A DNA stretch of 64,000 nt from Sternotherus odoratus (GCA_032164245.1 JAVMKO010000022.1:9857845-9921844), one strand, 5' to 3'. Counted from the first letter of the stretch, positions 1 to 13,817 are shown. Numbers and translations: made by a program. Notes: a model not told the origin generated them from the letters alone.

Positions 1-394
1 TGAATGCAACAGGCTCTCCGCTCCAGTCCGGTGAAACAGAATCATACCAAAACGTGTTAGCAACGAGTCCCCTTTCAGCCACCCCCATGCACCTGCTAAA
101 ACTTTCCGACAGGGTCAGATGGAAACAGCCATGCTTTGCTTCAGTGCCAATGTCACAGAGACTCAAGGGGAAACGGCCTAAGGATGATGCACTGACTGTA
201 TTCGGGGACTTCCCTCCCCCCCCCCCAACAACTCCCTGCCGTTCCTGCCCTCTCCTGAGAAGTGGCTTTGCTATGGAATAGTCTATCTGTCCCAGGTACT
301 CGCATGGCCCCTATTACCGCAGGATCTGAGTGGCTCACACTCTTCAGTGTTTTTGGCCTTACGACACTCCTGTAAGGAAAGGCACTACCAGTAT

Positions 395-512
395 TCCCCT
401 TTCACTGATGGGAACTAAGGCACAGCTAGACTAAGTGACTTCCTCACAATCACACAGGAAATCGGTGGTAGAGCAGAGAACTCTCAGGTCTTCTGTGAGC
501 ACCCTATCCGCT
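395..512 (-). mobile_element. MIR-type SINE, antisense
   Basis: TTCACTGATGGGAACTAAGG, GTGACTTCCTCACAATCACAC and GTAGAGCAGAGAACTCTCAGG follow the MIR core in reverse. Confidence 0.65.
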
Positions 513-1780
513 GAGGCGCCCCCCCTCTCTAACGAACCTTTCTAAGAACCACTTCGGGAGCAATCTGCATTTCTCTTCCATTGCCGTGTACCCCTTTATT
601 CACCCAGCATCAGTCTGTTTCCCCTACTGGCCCACGCACGTCCTCCCGATGAGGAGGAAATGGGTCACAAACATTGATGGCAAGGAATAGTCCCTTGGCC
701 TCTGCTCAAGGGGGAGGAGGTGTTGTTTCCATCACTTAGTCAGTGGCATGTTTGAATGCGCTTTGGAAAAGAGCACGGTTCCTCCCCTCCCCCCCCATTC
801 AGAGGACAAGACTGAAACAGTGGAGAGCAGAAACGGAAGATTTCTGTTACGAGACAGCATTGGGAGACTGGTCAACACTCCAGGTAAACTAAAGCAGAGA
901 CGTTCAGATTTTATGTATAAAATATTCCCCTCGGATCTATCTAGTACTTCTAAGACAACACACGCCTCCTTGGCCAACGCCAACATTGAAACAATTAAAT
1001 AATTCAGAGGTGGGACCTAAGCAATACCGCAGACCTGGGGGGGGGGGGGAGAGAAAACAGTCACTAAAATAAATGAAGAGTTTGCAGGATAGGGAGAAAA
1101 ATTAATTATGGGGTTTCTACAGATGTGAGGTAAAGGAGTTGGGAGAAGCTGGGGGAAGACTGACCAAGCCTTAGGGTTTGTTTGTACTGTACTGCAATAA
1201 AAGATCCTCTTGCCATGGCCCCGGCTGACCCGGGTCAGCTGACTAGGGCTTGCAGGGCTAAAAATTTCAGCATCAATGTTTGGACTTGGGCTGGGGTCCG
1301 GATTCTGAAACCCCACACGGGGGATGGGGTCTCAGAGCCCAGATCCATTCCGACCCCCAATATTTACGCAGCAATTTTGTATTGCAGGGCAGACACACCC
1401 TCAGTGACATTTTCTGTATCATCATCAGCATCACTACGTATTCAGAGCCAAATAGTGCCCTCGCTTCCTCCAGTGTAAATCCAGACTAACTCCGCTGAAA
1501 TCCGCTGCTGTAAATTCTCCCAGTCCCATGGTATAAATTGTCATAGCTGCACGGAGCTACGATCGCTTACACCAGCTCAGGATTTTTCCCTTGCATTTAC
1601 ACCACTGTAATACAGAGGAATCTGGCCCTTAAAGAGAAGAAATAATGTCTTAGAATATGCAAGTCCTATTTTTCTAACAGGCGTGTGGAATATTTTAGCT
1701 CACTCTTACCTACTCAAATTCAAACATCAAATAATGTTTGTGCCCACTTTTCCTCCCCAACTCTATGGTGCAATGTGGAA

Positions 1781-1848
1781 TAAGCTTGTCTCTCTCTCAC
1801 CAACAGAAGTTGGTCCAATAAAAGTTATTACCTCGCCCACCTTGTCTT
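1781..1848 (+). repeat. Reptile interspersed repeat (CCAATAAAAGTTATTACCTC type)
   Basis: CTTGTCTCTCTCTCACCAAC, AGAAGTTGGTCCAATAAAAG and CCTCGCCCACCTTGTC. This is the end of a dispersed retroelement of the same general class as 50520-50622. Confidence 0.6.
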
Positions 1849-2171
1849 TAATTTCCTTTCCATTTACTACACTGAGCTGGGGTGGAGGGACAAGGAGAAA
1901 AGGGAAAGAACAGATGGGGCAAACCTCACATTTCCAATTTGAGTCTACAGGAAAATTTTCTATTTGAAATAAAATGTTCATGTTCACTCATTTCATCGAA
2001 AAATTCTGCGCTATTTTTGGTTTGCGGAAAATACCATTTTTCAACCCGCCATCCACTTGTCTCTGTGACCCTGAATCTATTCCTTCTTCAGTAAAAAAGA
2101 TGAGTCCTATTATTTTTTTAATACAAAAAAAAATAGTAAATAAAGAGAAGGGTGGAAAAGACAGAAAGGCA

Positions 2172-2345
2172 GAGTTAGAAGGGACCTCATGAAGTCATTT
2201 ACTCCATCCACCCACGTTGAGACAGGATTAAGTACACCCCAGACCATTCGTGACTGATATGTGTCTAACCTATTTTTAACCTATCCAATGACAGTAACCT
2301 GTGGACACGCACAATTCATTTCAAACTCATTTAAGATTATTTTTC
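2172..2345 (-). mobile_element. CR1 LINE fragment
   Basis: Reverse-oriented CR1 3' region (AGAAGGGACCTCATGAAGTCAT; TGTCTAACCTATTTTTAACC), diverged. Confidence 0.7.
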
Positions 2346-3623
2346 AGGACACCAATTCCACAAACTAGGGTTTACACAAAGAAAAATGTGAATAAATGAC
2401 ATTTTCCCTTCATATGCGATCTACCCGCTTACACCTTTGGAAAGCCACCGTTTACTAATTTAGAAGCCTGATTCCATGAAGGTGCTGAGATCAGATTGAA
2501 AAACAATTGACCACAAAATTTGTAATAAAAAGGAAATGATTTTTTTGGCGAAAAGCCTTGTTTTGTTGTAAAACTTTGAAGGAAATGGAACGTTTTCGTG
2601 AACATATTTCCCCCCCAATTTTTAACAAATGATTCAATGTGAACATTTTTGTTCTGTTTTGACTTGAAAAAGTGGTGTTGCATTTCATTCTTTGCAACTT
2701 CCCCCCCGCTCCTTCTCCCCCCCCCATAGAGAAGGTGAGAAAACCCCTAAAAATGCAAAGTTACAACAAAGCAAAACATTTAATTTTTCCCAAAAAAAAT
2801 CCTCCAAAAAATTTTGAACGAACCAATTTTTTTTTCTGTCACGTCCCATGTTTCTCAAGGGAAATATCTGCCATTTTCAATCAGCCCCAGTACTAAGTGC
2901 CTCCTGCAGAGTGAAACTACTTCCAGTGGCAGTGGAGGGCACCCAGCATGTATAGGGTGATGTCCTGGCCCCATTCGAGTCAATGGGAGTTTTGTCACGG
3001 ATTTCAATGGGGCTGGGATTTCACCCTCAGCATATTACAGGATTGGTATCTAAATGAGGAGATGGTTGGCCTATGCAAACCAGAATCCATTTTACACTCC
3101 ACATGCTCTTTTCCAGCACTCAGCAGGCCAACGTATTAGGGTCCTAGGTGGTGGTAACAATCAAGATTCTTTCCAAAGCCAACGTCCCCACACAGATTTT
3201 CACTGCAGTAAAAGCAGACCTGGGACTGTTTTACAATCCGTGTAAGGCCCGGGTATCTTGGATTGTAAAGCATGTGAATTTCACTTACATTGGGATCCAT
3301 TTATACAGACCTCAGATCTAGTGACTGCAGTGTTGCCAACTTTTTCAATTTTATCGCAAGTCTTGCGATTTTCAGTGTTTTTCCTCAGAGCCCCAGCAGC
3401 TGGAATCAAGGAATTGCATAAAATCTCAGCTTTTTTTAAAAAAATACATTTCTAGCCCTTGTACCTGCAGAGAAAAGCTAGAGAACATGATGCTAAAGGC
3501 TGGGGGGAAAAAACAGAAGGCAAATCTCATAATGTTTAAGATAATCTCATAATTTTGAATGTTTGGGGTGGGCAATACAGAAACTGTAATGCTATTTAAA
3601 GATGGAAGCCCCTGCTTGGAATA

Positions 3624-3822
3624 AGGGCTTGTCTACACAGGGAACCTCAGGAATGTTTAATTCATTTCAAAAATGAATTACGCTAAAGCGAATTAAGGTG
3701 ACTTCAATGCCAAATAAGAGCACCCACACAGGGTTTCGATGCAGTTTAACGAATCCACTTTAAATTCACATCTCTATTTAATTCGGATTAATTTTCCTGA
3801 GTGACCGGTGTAATCAAGCCCT
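3624..3822. mobile_element. Probable DNA-transposon MITE
   Basis: It starts AGGGCTTGTCTACAC and ends GGTGTAATCAAGCCCT, imperfect inverted repeats of a type abundant in turtles. The interior has repeated TTTAAATTC and GAATTAA motifs. I could not find a clear target duplication. Confidence 0.65.
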
Positions 3823-4144
3823 CAGCGCAGAATAAAATCATCCACACGGCGGGTGGTGAGGAATGTCTATGGTGCTTTAAATTCACACCCTAGTTATTTT
3901 GCACTAACTTCCCGCAATGACTTTGCTGCAAGAGGTTTCCCTGTACAAAAGAGCCATAGGACAACTAATAAAAAGCAAGCTATTTTTGGTGTCACACTTG
4001 TGCAATGCTTTTATAAAATCTGTCTGAAGAACTCAAGCAAATCCACACAAAGGCCAGATCCCTCAACTGGTATAAACGGGCACAGCTCCACTTGACTTAA
4101 GGGGTGGGACCCAGGTTTTCCTTTACTGGGACTGAATGATGGAC

Positions 4145-4378
4145 CGGTTTTAAGAACAAGAAAATTTAGGCTCATTATCAGGCAAAGCTCCCCGACACTA
4201 AGATTTATTCAACTGTGGAATGATCTCATAAGGGAAGTGATGAAGCTTCACCACTAGAGTCATTTAAAACTGGACAATGCTCTGAGGAATACACCAGAAT
4301 TAACAGCTCTGTGCTGACTCTACATATAATGAGGTCACCTAATGGTCTTTTCCAACTCCTAACTTTACGATTAAACGA
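4145..4378 (+). mobile_element. CR1 LINE 3' end
   Basis: Contains TGGAATGATCTCATAAGGGAAG, then AAACTGGACAATGC, and ends TAATGGTCTTTTCCAACTCC, the standard CR1 3' order in sense orientation. Confidence 0.75.
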
Positions 4379-5759
4379 GCAGCTTGTTTCTTTTGGCCAT
4401 GAAGATGCCTTCGTAATGACAAGAACTTAAGACGTCACTCAAGTAGGTCAAGTGACGATTCTGGAGTTAGTAAATGTCCAGAGATGTTTTACCAAGAGAA
4501 GGCTATGTGAAAAATTTACAACTTCTTTTTACACAATGGCAAGAGATAACTTTTTATATTAAGGGTACATTTATACAGAATTAATACATGAATAAGGATA
4601 TTTTAATATATGGTTCTTCAGTTGCTAGCGTCCAACAGATCGATGGTTTGGTTATAGCTATGGATTAGAACTATCTGTAATACCCTCAACGGATATAACC
4701 AGTTGTAACACTTACTACCCATGTCTGTAACATGTTTATAACACCTATTAATTGTTTATTAACCCTTTATTGTAAGTGTGACCTTGCCATATAGTAACGC
4801 TAAGCTCTAATTAGGATGGATTGCATTAGTTTTTAGAGACACGGTGTTAGCTGTAGTTAGTGGAAACACCACAAATCTTTGAGGGGGAAGGGGAAGAATG
4901 CCCCAAATCTAGATGTGCTCTTCCAAAAACAATTGTCAGTTAAAACCCCCAAAATGCTATGGATGAATTCTAGAGGGGCTGCCAAGTCCTACGCTAAAGA
5001 GCTAATCAGGGAATGTAACTCTACTGCCGTTACACTATAGAAGAAAGAGCCTGTCTTTTTCTCCCCACTCCATGATGAAAAAATTACAGAAAAGAAAGGG
5101 GGTCGTGATCAAATGTAGCTGAAAACTCTTGGGAAGCAAAGAGGGGAAAATTGGGGGGAAGGCGGAATTACTAAATGAGAAGATATTTAAAAAATTGAAG
5201 TAAATTATACAATCTAAAACATGAACGGATAGAGGAGTCATCTAGTCTAGGTGTGCAATTGTAAAATTCTCTCTCCCAGCCCCGCATTCTTTTCAAAGGC
5301 TTAGGACAGGTGCGCAGCTTGTATAAACTGGCGTAGCTCCCTTCCCGTCAATGATCACAACTAGACCTGTTCGGAAAATGGTGCGTCTTTTTGGGGAGGG
5401 AGTTAGTCTGATTGAACGTTTGTGTGAAAAAAATGGACTTTTCCCATTTTTTTCATGGGGAAAAAAACCAAAACACACACATTTTTGAGTTTTCAAAACT
5501 CATGTTACGATGTCCGTCCTTCTCCTGGCCCCATTCCCAGCCTCAGTGCAAAACAGGAAAATGTATGTGTGGGGAGGGAGGAGTTACAAGGAAAAAGAAG
5601 AAGAGAGGGGAAAACTGAAAATACACAGCCAGCGACACAGCTTTCTTTTCTCCGTCGAAGTATTTTTTGGGTTTTTTTATCTGCGCAATTTGGGGGGCGG
5701 GGGTTGAAAAAAAATCTTTTTGGGGGTCATAAATGGTTAAATTGAAAAAAAAATTCCCT

Positions 5760-5880
5760 AGCTCTAATTATTGCTGAATATTTATATTGCAGTTGCACTT
5801 GGAACCTCAGCCAAGGCAGAGCCTATGTGCTAGGCACTGTACATGCACACGGTAAATGACATTCCCTGCCTTAAAGAATG
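5760..5880 (+). repeat. Amniote interspersed repeat (TGTGCTAGGCACTGTA type)
   Basis: ATTTATATTGCAGTTGCAC, ATGTGCTAGGCACTGTACATG and ACATTCCCTGCCTTAAAGA; same family as 13818-13935. Confidence 0.65.
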
Positions 5881-5884
5881 GTCA

Positions 5885-6695
5885 GGGGATCTATTGCAGC
5901 CACCAGCTAGGGATCATCTGAGCTTCCCCAAAACTAACATTCACTTAAAATTCTTCCTCCCTATATATTGCCCCAGCTGCAATTCTGCCAACATTTTCAT
6001 TTGGCATCATCGCTCAGAAAGTTTAATCAATTTACAGTTGGCTGATCATCTATAAGAAAGAAATATAAAAACCGCCAAACAATACCATACGCATCCCAGA
6101 GAACTGAAGTGGGTCAGGGCTGCCGGAAGGAAAAAGACAAACAACAAACAAAAACAACTTACCTAACAGTTGCGGCAAGATCCGGAAAGGTGAATGGCTT
6201 CTGACAATGAAACACGCTGTGACGAAGGCGCAGAACGGGAGATTGAAAGCTAGTATCGCCCACCCTTGTTTTTGTCAACTGTATCCTGTACCCCCACCCG
6301 AAAGCAGCCCTCAGACTTATCTAAAAGCACAATCTTGATATTTTTTGTGTGCGCAATTCTACACACTCAGCATTTCCAGACAAACCGAGGTTCTTGTTTG
6401 ACTCAAGCGGCTCATAAACAATACTTTCCTATCTGAAAAAGGGGCCGAGACATCAGACCCTTCTCCTCCTCTGGGCACTGGAGGAAAGAGACTAATCTTG
6501 GGTAGATCGTCATCTCTTCCCACATACCTTTAAGGACAGAAAGGCACAGAGAGGGGTAGCTATTTCTAATTGCTTTTTTGCAAGTACTTAGCTGCGTGGG
6601 ATACCACATCAGGTGAAGTTTGCAGCACGGCGATAAACCACTGTTGCTATTTCAGTTCTGCTCTACAATGACCTGAATCTACTGCAGAAGTTATC
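5885..6695. other. Non-coding, no recognised element
   Basis: Unique-looking AT-moderate sequence; no splice-flanked frame and no repeat that I can identify. Confidence 0.5.
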
Positions 6696-6699
6696 AGTG

Positions 6700-6842
6700 G
6701 AAGAGACCTAGAAAATCACTCCGTCCATAAAACCCAGGCAAGAGTGTTTCTAAGGCTACTCGTGTCCAGTCTAGTTCTGAAGTGTCTCAAGCAATGAGCT
6801 TTCCACCGTTTCTACTGGAAGACTTTCCATCAAAAGTCATCA
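6700..6842 (-). mobile_element. CR1 LINE fragment
   Basis: Diverged antisense CR1 3' sequence (AAAATCACTCCGTCC; CTTTCCACCGTTTCTACTGG). It abuts a MIR copy on the right. Confidence 0.5.
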
Positions 6843-6852
6843 TTGGCCAGTG

Positions 6853-7010
6853 GTTGAAGTAAACTCAGAGACGGCAGTTCTGGGTTCTATTCCCACCTCT
6901 GCCCCATATCTGTTGCATGACCCTGGCCAGTCACTTCCCCTCTCTGTGACTCATTTTCCCAAAGGGCATATCATTCACCTACCTCACTTGGGCGTTGTGA
7001 AGTTCCAAGG
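6853..7010 (+). mobile_element. MIR-type SINE
   Basis: GGTTCTATTCCCACCTCTGCC, GACCCTGGCCAGTCACTTCC and CTCTGTGACTCATTTTCCC, the MIR core in sense orientation. Confidence 0.8.
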
Positions 7011-7014
7011 ACCA

Positions 7015-9675
7015 GATCCATAACTGTTGTAAGTCTGAATAGCTCCACTGATGGAACTACTCTACACTGAATGACACCCGCTGGAATCTGGCCCTAACGA
7101 AGCTCAGATGAAAGGTGCTACACACCCATTAGCAATATAACAGATTTCACTATTAGGATAGGCAGCCCAAATTTATTTTGCTTAATTTCCTCCCGTTCGC
7201 CTGTGTTAGACTGTACATCCCCTTCTTAAACCACTTTAAACAACCCTGCTCCTTCCTCGCTGCTGCTACCATCGGAGAACCTCAGAGAGAAGTCTCAGTA
7301 GAGCAACACCTGACACCCAGTACCACTTCGGCAGCCACAAAGAGTAGGCGCCACCTCTCTGGCAGAACACGTTCCTCACAGCATCAAGGCAGCCTGTGCT
7401 CCTGTGGTTTGCAGGGTAGACACTGCTGAGACCTGCACTCCCATGTCAGCCTTGCTCCACTGCAGGAGACAGTGGGTGAGAGTCTCCTCTCTGGAGTTAA
7501 ACTGGTGTCTAGAGTGCAGTGCCAGCGCCCTCATATATAACTGACAAGACCAAGTGACAATGATCAGTCATATTCAAAGGCAATGCCCTCCTCCAGAGAA
7601 GGTTCTGTTGTTCTTTCCTTGTTTAAGCTGTTGGGCATAGGACCGGTCAAAGGGAGGTCTGGAGAAAATACAGCCACTGATTATGGGTAACTTCTGTGCA
7701 AGCTTCCCGAACACAAGCTCACACCCTTTCTTGCCAATGCACCTCCCCAGCCCTGCACCGCACCTCCTCTTCCATGCCTGGCTCTACTACTTGAGCAGAG
7801 AGGCGGACAATTGTAGACGCACGCAGTGGGAGGTAGCAAGGTCAGCACCCATGAACCAGCAAGACAATAGCTAAGACCACACTAAAGCAGTTTGTGACCT
7901 CCACCATCCTCCTCCTGATAGCCTTTTCACAACACTTCACAGCTTCCATTTCATGTGACAGGAAGACCCCTCTTTTCAGAAGTGGTCACTGATTTTTTGA
8001 CACCTCCATTTGTTGGGTACCCAACTTCCTACGCCTTGAGCCGGATTTTCCCCAAGAGCTGAGCACCCTCTGAAAACCAGACCCAAGGTTTCACAAGATG
8101 GGCACCTAAAACCAAGAGCTACGTCTGAACATTGCGTACTCTTCCACCTTTTCCTACCTTACTGCACTCGGACCACTGCTGTCCCCAGAAGTACCCAGGT
8201 TTGCAAAGCACCTTGGAAGGTTTAAAGAGCTCTGGAAACATTCCCAAACTGCAATTCAAAAAGCAGAGTGTTAGACAACTTACCCACTAGCAGCGAGACA
8301 GACACCCTGAAAGCCACGCTCACCTTTGACAGTTGTCAGAAGCAGAAAATGCCACCGTTATGAGATGGCTGTGCACAAATTCAGTTTGGAGGATACAATG
8401 GTGCGTCCCAGCTGCTATGGGTTTGTGACATTTTAACAACAGATTTTAGCTGGTGTGATAGGAGCGGCTTAGCAATTTGCTGTTAGAAATCTTTAACTTT
8501 TCTCAAGGAAATGAAGCCTGCCAAAGAAAACACTATGCCTGACTTCTCTCTCTTTCACAAGTGTAAATCCACTCACTGCTCCGGAGTGACTCCTGATTTA
8601 TACTGGGATAAGAGTGGAGAATTAGGCCCCCTGTGCTGGTGGCTCAGTAGGTGTCCCTCTTCCCTTCAATCCAAACTCAGTCTGTGCTATTGCCTACAAA
8701 CTTGACAGGCATCTACCAGTCAGTGAGACACCCCATCCCACCGGATCTATCCACATCACCTCCAGGGGCAGAGGTCTGCTTGACAGCTTCCAACCCTGGA
8801 AGCATTGTGAGGCAGGGATGGTGCTATCTTAGGGGCGCGTATGGTGCCTGGCAGGTTGTGCCTGCTGCTGTTCTACAAATAATTAAGCCACGTTTAGTGG
8901 GTGAGCCCTGTTTTTATGAACCATTCCATAATTCCCTGCTACCAGCACATGAAGGAGTCGGACGGCAGCTCTGGAGAATTATTCAAGTGGACCACGGCAT
9001 TCCACACCCAAGCAGCCACCCCACATGGAGAGCATGGCCAGGCTGAGAGCTAAGGAACTGAATTTCAGCGGGAGTTAGGAGCCTAACCCTCTTTGGTCAA
9101 CATTTTCAAAGGTGCCTAGTGCTCTGTGCATCCTAGCGCAGGAACACATCACAGCTCCTCTGCAGCAGCCGCACAGCCACATCCATCCAGGGATGCAATA
9201 AACAGAGGGGAGAAGATGCCACCATCCCTTCTACGCCTGCTAAAGCCACCGCAAAAATGTTCCTCTTCCCCGATGCATGACAAGGATCCAGCCCCAGATA
9301 ACACCAACACTGCACTTCACCCCTTTAGAGCTCACCCCTTCTGCCTTTTTTTAATGGATTCTTGGCATTTGCTTTCATGCTTCCAAAGGAAACTCCCACT
9401 GAGTTCCCCTCTCCCCCCCCCACCTTCTGTCCATCACCTGCAAGCCCTGGACCCAGTGGGAATCCGTTCACTTTCACACCGTCTCTCCTGGGAAAGATGG
9501 GGAAAGAGCGGGAAGGGTCTTTCGTTAGCCCCAAGGTGTCACTTAAGCATCTGAGCAGGTGACAAAGACCCAAAGGTGTTGGGGTTTTAGAGGCGAGCAT
9601 TGTCCCAGGCATGGATCTTCACACTTGACCCGCAGCCCCTTCCCCCTTGCATCAGAGGCGTTAAAGAACACTAGG
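7015..9675. other. Non-coding, old dispersed repeats only
   Basis: Contains diverged pieces of the 'GACTCCTGATTTATACTGGG' amniote repeat (8560-8630; another at 31150-31230). The frame of 142 codons at 9126-9554 shows no family resemblance and no splice context. Confidence 0.5.
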
Positions 9676-10195
9676 GTAAAATCCCGGCCCCATACACATT
9701 AACACGGAGTTTTGCCGCTGACTTCAACACGGCCAAGGCCAAGATCCGCCTAGCTCTGTCCACTTCAATGGAGCTGCAGCAACCGCCTTGGCTGAGAACA
9801 GGACCCTTCATCCGCCTCTGCTCCGGCTGAGCCTCCTCCTCCAGAGGGAACTGGGAAAGTGGGGGGAACCAGGCTGTTTCGTTTCTTTTACGGCGCAACA
9901 CTAAAGAAGCAGAGACTTTCAAGTGAGGAAGCAGCCGCTCCAAGCAGCCCGTCCCCGGGCTCAGGGAGAAGCGCTTGCTTTGTTCTCCGCTTCTGGCCCC
10001 CACACAAGAGGCTCTTTGTGTCGCTCCAGCTCCTGAAGCACCTGTTCCCTCTGCTACCCCACTCTCCTGGCGTGTCCTTATATATCCCCCTGTGCTGCCG
10101 CATGTCCTCCTGAGCCAAGAGCCTTGGCAGGCCCTGCCGACACCTGCCTCGGCCTGGCACGCCCGCCGGAGTCCGAGGGCGGGCACAGTTGCTGC

Positions 10196-10231
10196 GTGCA
10201 CACACACAAGCGCACACACACGCACACACAG
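10196..10231. repeat. (CA)n microsatellite, interrupted
   Basis: CACACACA blocks broken by AGCG and CG, next to the GC-rich patch at 9.7-10.8 kb. Confidence 0.9.
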
Positions 10232-10395
10232 CTCTATCTTGACACCAGTTGTTTATCTGGGGGAGGGCCGGGAACCAGGGCGGAGCAGGGAGGATGAGAG
10301 CAAGCGAAAGCATGTAACACCGGCCTGACAAATTCGCACTTGGCCGCTAGAGCCATAATGCCGCCCAGCTGCCAAGCCGCCTGCTGTTATCTGCA

Positions 10396-10413
10396 TGGGG
10401 GGGGGGGGGGGGC
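10396..10413 (+). repeat. Poly-G run
   Basis: About 16 consecutive G between TGTTATCTGCAT and CGACTC. Confidence 0.9.
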
Positions 10414-11213
10414 GACTCAGAACACTGCTGGTGTTGAGCCAGGCTGAGCCGGGACCCCCCCGAGGGATCGGGGCCGCAGCACGAGAGCTGGACGCTGAAA
10501 GCTCCACACGAGGGGTCAGCCCCATTGACTAGGTTGTTGCTGCTTGGCACAGGGCCTCACAGGCTTTCACGAGGCTTCGCACCGAAAACGAAGGCCAGGG
10601 CTTGCTCACTGGGAGCTGGGTTCTCAGGAGCGCTCGGCACACGGGGCTTAGTGCTCTCCTGAAAATCTGGCCCCAATCACGGGGGTTAAGCGCTTCCTCA
10701 GCTGGCCTCACAGGCCTGATCCAAACCTACGGGAGTCCATGGGAGGCTGGCCCTTCCAGGGCTGGGAGGTATGTAAAAGCCAAGGCTCAGAGCAGGAGCC
10801 ATCCCCTCCGGCTCCACCCTCCCGCTGAACGTCCATTTCAATTACACACCGAGAGTCAGCAATAGGCTGAAGAAGCAACTCCTCGGTCCAGGTTTCCTTC
10901 CCTTTGGCTTTAGCCAGGCTGCTGTAGGAGAGCATGCTCTTCCCCTGGGGAGGGGAGAGCTCTATCCCAGCACTGCAGATCAAAAGCAGGCGAGAAACCG
11001 CCTGCTCTCCCCTCCTAGCTCAAGGATTTCTAGGTAACAAACAAACAAACAAAAAAAGACAGTTAGCACCAGATGTCAAGGAGGCTGTAAACCTTTAATG
11101 GTGTCACTCCATCACACGCCCTATTGTCCCCACCGATCAACCACTCTGGGGTTCCCCCTGCCCCAAAACACACCCCTCCCTGGCCCGGGAGGAGAAGCAC
11201 CAGCGTCCCCGGG

Positions 11214-11242
11214 ACGGACACACACAGATACACACACACACT
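11214..11242. repeat. (CA)n microsatellite, interrupted
   Basis: Two CACACA blocks separated by GATA. Confidence 0.9.
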
Positions 11243-11439
11243 GCTTGAAGTGTGGCCAGCAGACATGGCTGTATTTTTGTAGATCAGTCTGTTTATTGCC
11301 CACTCCACCCTGCTGGGCCCACAGTGCTCCTGTAATACCTTATAAAAGGCAAGACACTTTGTTCTTGCCTGTTCTAGCCATAAGAATCATTTCAGTGTCT
11401 CCCCCAGAGCTTATATACCGGCACAAAAGGGCATGAGCT

Positions 11440-11605
11440 TGGGGTTAAAGACACAGGACTGGCACTCAGGAGACCTGGATTCTAGTCTAAATCCTGTCAC
11501 AAGCTTCCAGTGCCACCATGGCTTCCCTTCCGTGTGCCTCAGTTTACCCCTGTAGAATCAGGGTGTTATTTACAGGGGGGACGGGACTGAGAGACTAAAT
11601 TGTCC
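11440..11605 (+). mobile_element. MIR-type SINE
   Basis: GACTGGCACTCAGGAGACC, TGGATTCTAGTCTAAATCC and TGTGCCTCAGTTTACCCCTG in MIR order. Confidence 0.75.
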
Positions 11606-13232
11606 ATGAAGCAGTTTGAAATCTGGACTAGAAAGGTTCTAGTTAAAGGTCCAAATTGTTATCCTCCATCAGTAGCCCAGCCCAATAGCACTATAAGCAC
11701 ATCAGTAGAATTATAGGGGTATACTTCTGCTGGTAGAAGGACAAGGTCTTAAGGCACACTCACGTACAAACCTTTTGCCCCAAGGGATCTCTCTTTCCTG
11801 CCATCAGAGCAAGGTACAATAATAGAACAGAGCTCTTTATTAAATCTAACAAAAGAGAAACTCTGGCATTCCATTGTAGCATGCCCGTAATAAATGCTCC
11901 ACACCCCTAGGAACTGCCTGCAAGCTATGGCCTCACCCACCATGGCAGTTTCCCAAAATCTTTCCAATGCTCCTCCCTCCAATGAATACAGCCCTACAGC
12001 TTTCAAATTCCACCTGTCCTGCAGGTTTCTGTCAAATCCCACCTGTCCTGCAGAGATCTCATACCCTGAAAGGTGAATTTCATTGAACACCACTTTGGGT
12101 TCCTGCATTGCCAATCACGAGCATTCAAAACTCCTGAGTGGGACCATTCATGAATCTTGAGCTTGACTTAAAAAACCAACACAACTTGGTTTCATTCATT
12201 TGTCCTCTTGTTTTTGAAACTCTAAGGATCATGTTTTCCAGCCTCTCTCCACAATGCCTAGGAAATGATTTATTTCATAAATTAAAGCAGAGATTCTCCC
12301 ATAAATCACATGACTCCAGGAGCTGGGGACTTAAAAACCATGAAATATTGCCAGACTGGCGATAAAATCATGTAAGTTGGCACCATAACATCAGTCTCCA
12401 GCTAATTCTCAGTGACATTAAGGCCCCTTTTTAGCACTCTTGCAGGACATACAGGCCTTAAAAAGAGAGTAAACGTTCACCCACTTTAAGACCACTTTCC
12501 ACTGCAAGAACACCACAAAGCATCCTTATTACAACCGGGATAACCACGCTGACCCCATTTGCTCGGAGATCTAGTGATGAAAAGTGCTTCATAAGAACAG
12601 CCCAGAACATTAGGAAAACACATGCATGTGCGCACTCACATTTCTTTCCTTTCTAAGTAATCCAGGGCCACCAAGACAACCAGGGGGGTTCCCATGACTA
12701 TTTATCACCCCAAAGCTCTTTGTTTAGTCTGACACACCTTGGCGTCTTGCGTCTTCCATCTCCCTTCCCCCCATACCCAGATGTTTCTCTTCCTTCCTAG
12801 GCCTGGCTCATCCCATGGCTCCCTGCTGGTCCCATTCTGTTAAGTAAATGGAATCTCTGCCAAGCACTGTTGGCTCTATTGTTTCCTGGAGAAGGGGAGA
12901 TGGGGACTGGTCCTCTGGACACTCACTGGGATAACCTGTGACAGGGCAGACATCCTACCAGCTTCTATTTCGAGCACATATGTGCCACCGTGGTGGAGCT
13001 TCTTTGGATGAGCAGGGCCAGGCTGCTGTCAAGGTCACGCTTAATCAGTGCCCAAAGCCAAGGATGGATGGGGCTGACTCAATTCTCCCCCGCCCACCAC
13101 AGGATGCAAGCAACCCCCCCAGACTTCGGTGGGAGCTATTTGTATCCTATGGAACAGGAGAGGTGCAAGAACTGGGCCCAGGATGTTCCACTTCCTGGTC
13201 TGCCACACAGCTCCAGGACTGGTGATTTATAT

Positions 13233-13648
13233 CAGTGGGTCTCCACCTTTCCAGATGACCGGACCCCTTCCAGGAGTCTGATTTGTCTTGAGGGCCCCCA
13301 AGTTTCACCTCACTTAGAAACTACTCGCTTACAAAAATCACACATTAAAATACAAAAGTGTCACAGCCACTAGGACTGAAAAACGGCTTCCGTTCTCATT
13401 TTTCCCATGTAATTATAAAAGAAATCAAATGGAATATAACTACTGAATTTACATTTCAGTGGATACCTGAGAGAGCAGTATAAACAAGTCATTGTCTGTA
13501 TGAAATGTTAGTTTGCCCTGACTTCACTAGTGCTGTTTATGTATCCTGTTGTAAAACTAGGTAACTGTCTAGATAAGGAGTTGATGTACCACTTGGAGGA
13601 CCCCTGTGTATCCCCAGGGATATGCCTACCTCTGGTTGAGGGCCACTG
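13233..13648. mobile_element. hAT-like non-autonomous element, about 416 bp
   Basis: The left end CAGTGGGTCTCCACC and right end (reverse complement CAGTGGCCCTCAACC) are diverged terminal inverted repeats. The flanks (ATTTATAT / ATTATATT) are compatible with a decayed 8 bp duplication. The interior is AT-rich and non-coding. Confidence 0.7.
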
Positions 13649-13817
13649 ATTATATTGTAGTCCACAGGCTGCTACCTCTCGCTGTATCCCAGCACAATCT
13701 GTAAACAGGGGTTCAAAAGTGTCTATGTTGCAAAGATTAATGTACCGCAGCGCTGAGAACTTCACACAAAACCTCACCGAATTAGAGGAAATTATTCCAG
13801 GCCTCCCCAAGCCCAAA

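Larger units (their letters stand above)
9680..10780. promoter_or_regulatory. GC-rich patch, possible enhancer or alternative promoter
   Basis: GC content and CpG count rise over about 1.1 kb compared with flanks, without a long open frame that resembles a known protein. Two TTATCT (GATA-type) motifs lie at about 10251 and 10386, with a CA microsatellite between them. No convincing splice donor was found. It may be a regulatory element of the gene to which the 21 kb CpG island belongs. Confidence 0.35.

Noticed and set aside
9126..10331. Overlapping open frames of 117-184 codons
   Set aside because: Open on both strands in a GC-rich patch, with no conserved motif and no splice structure.
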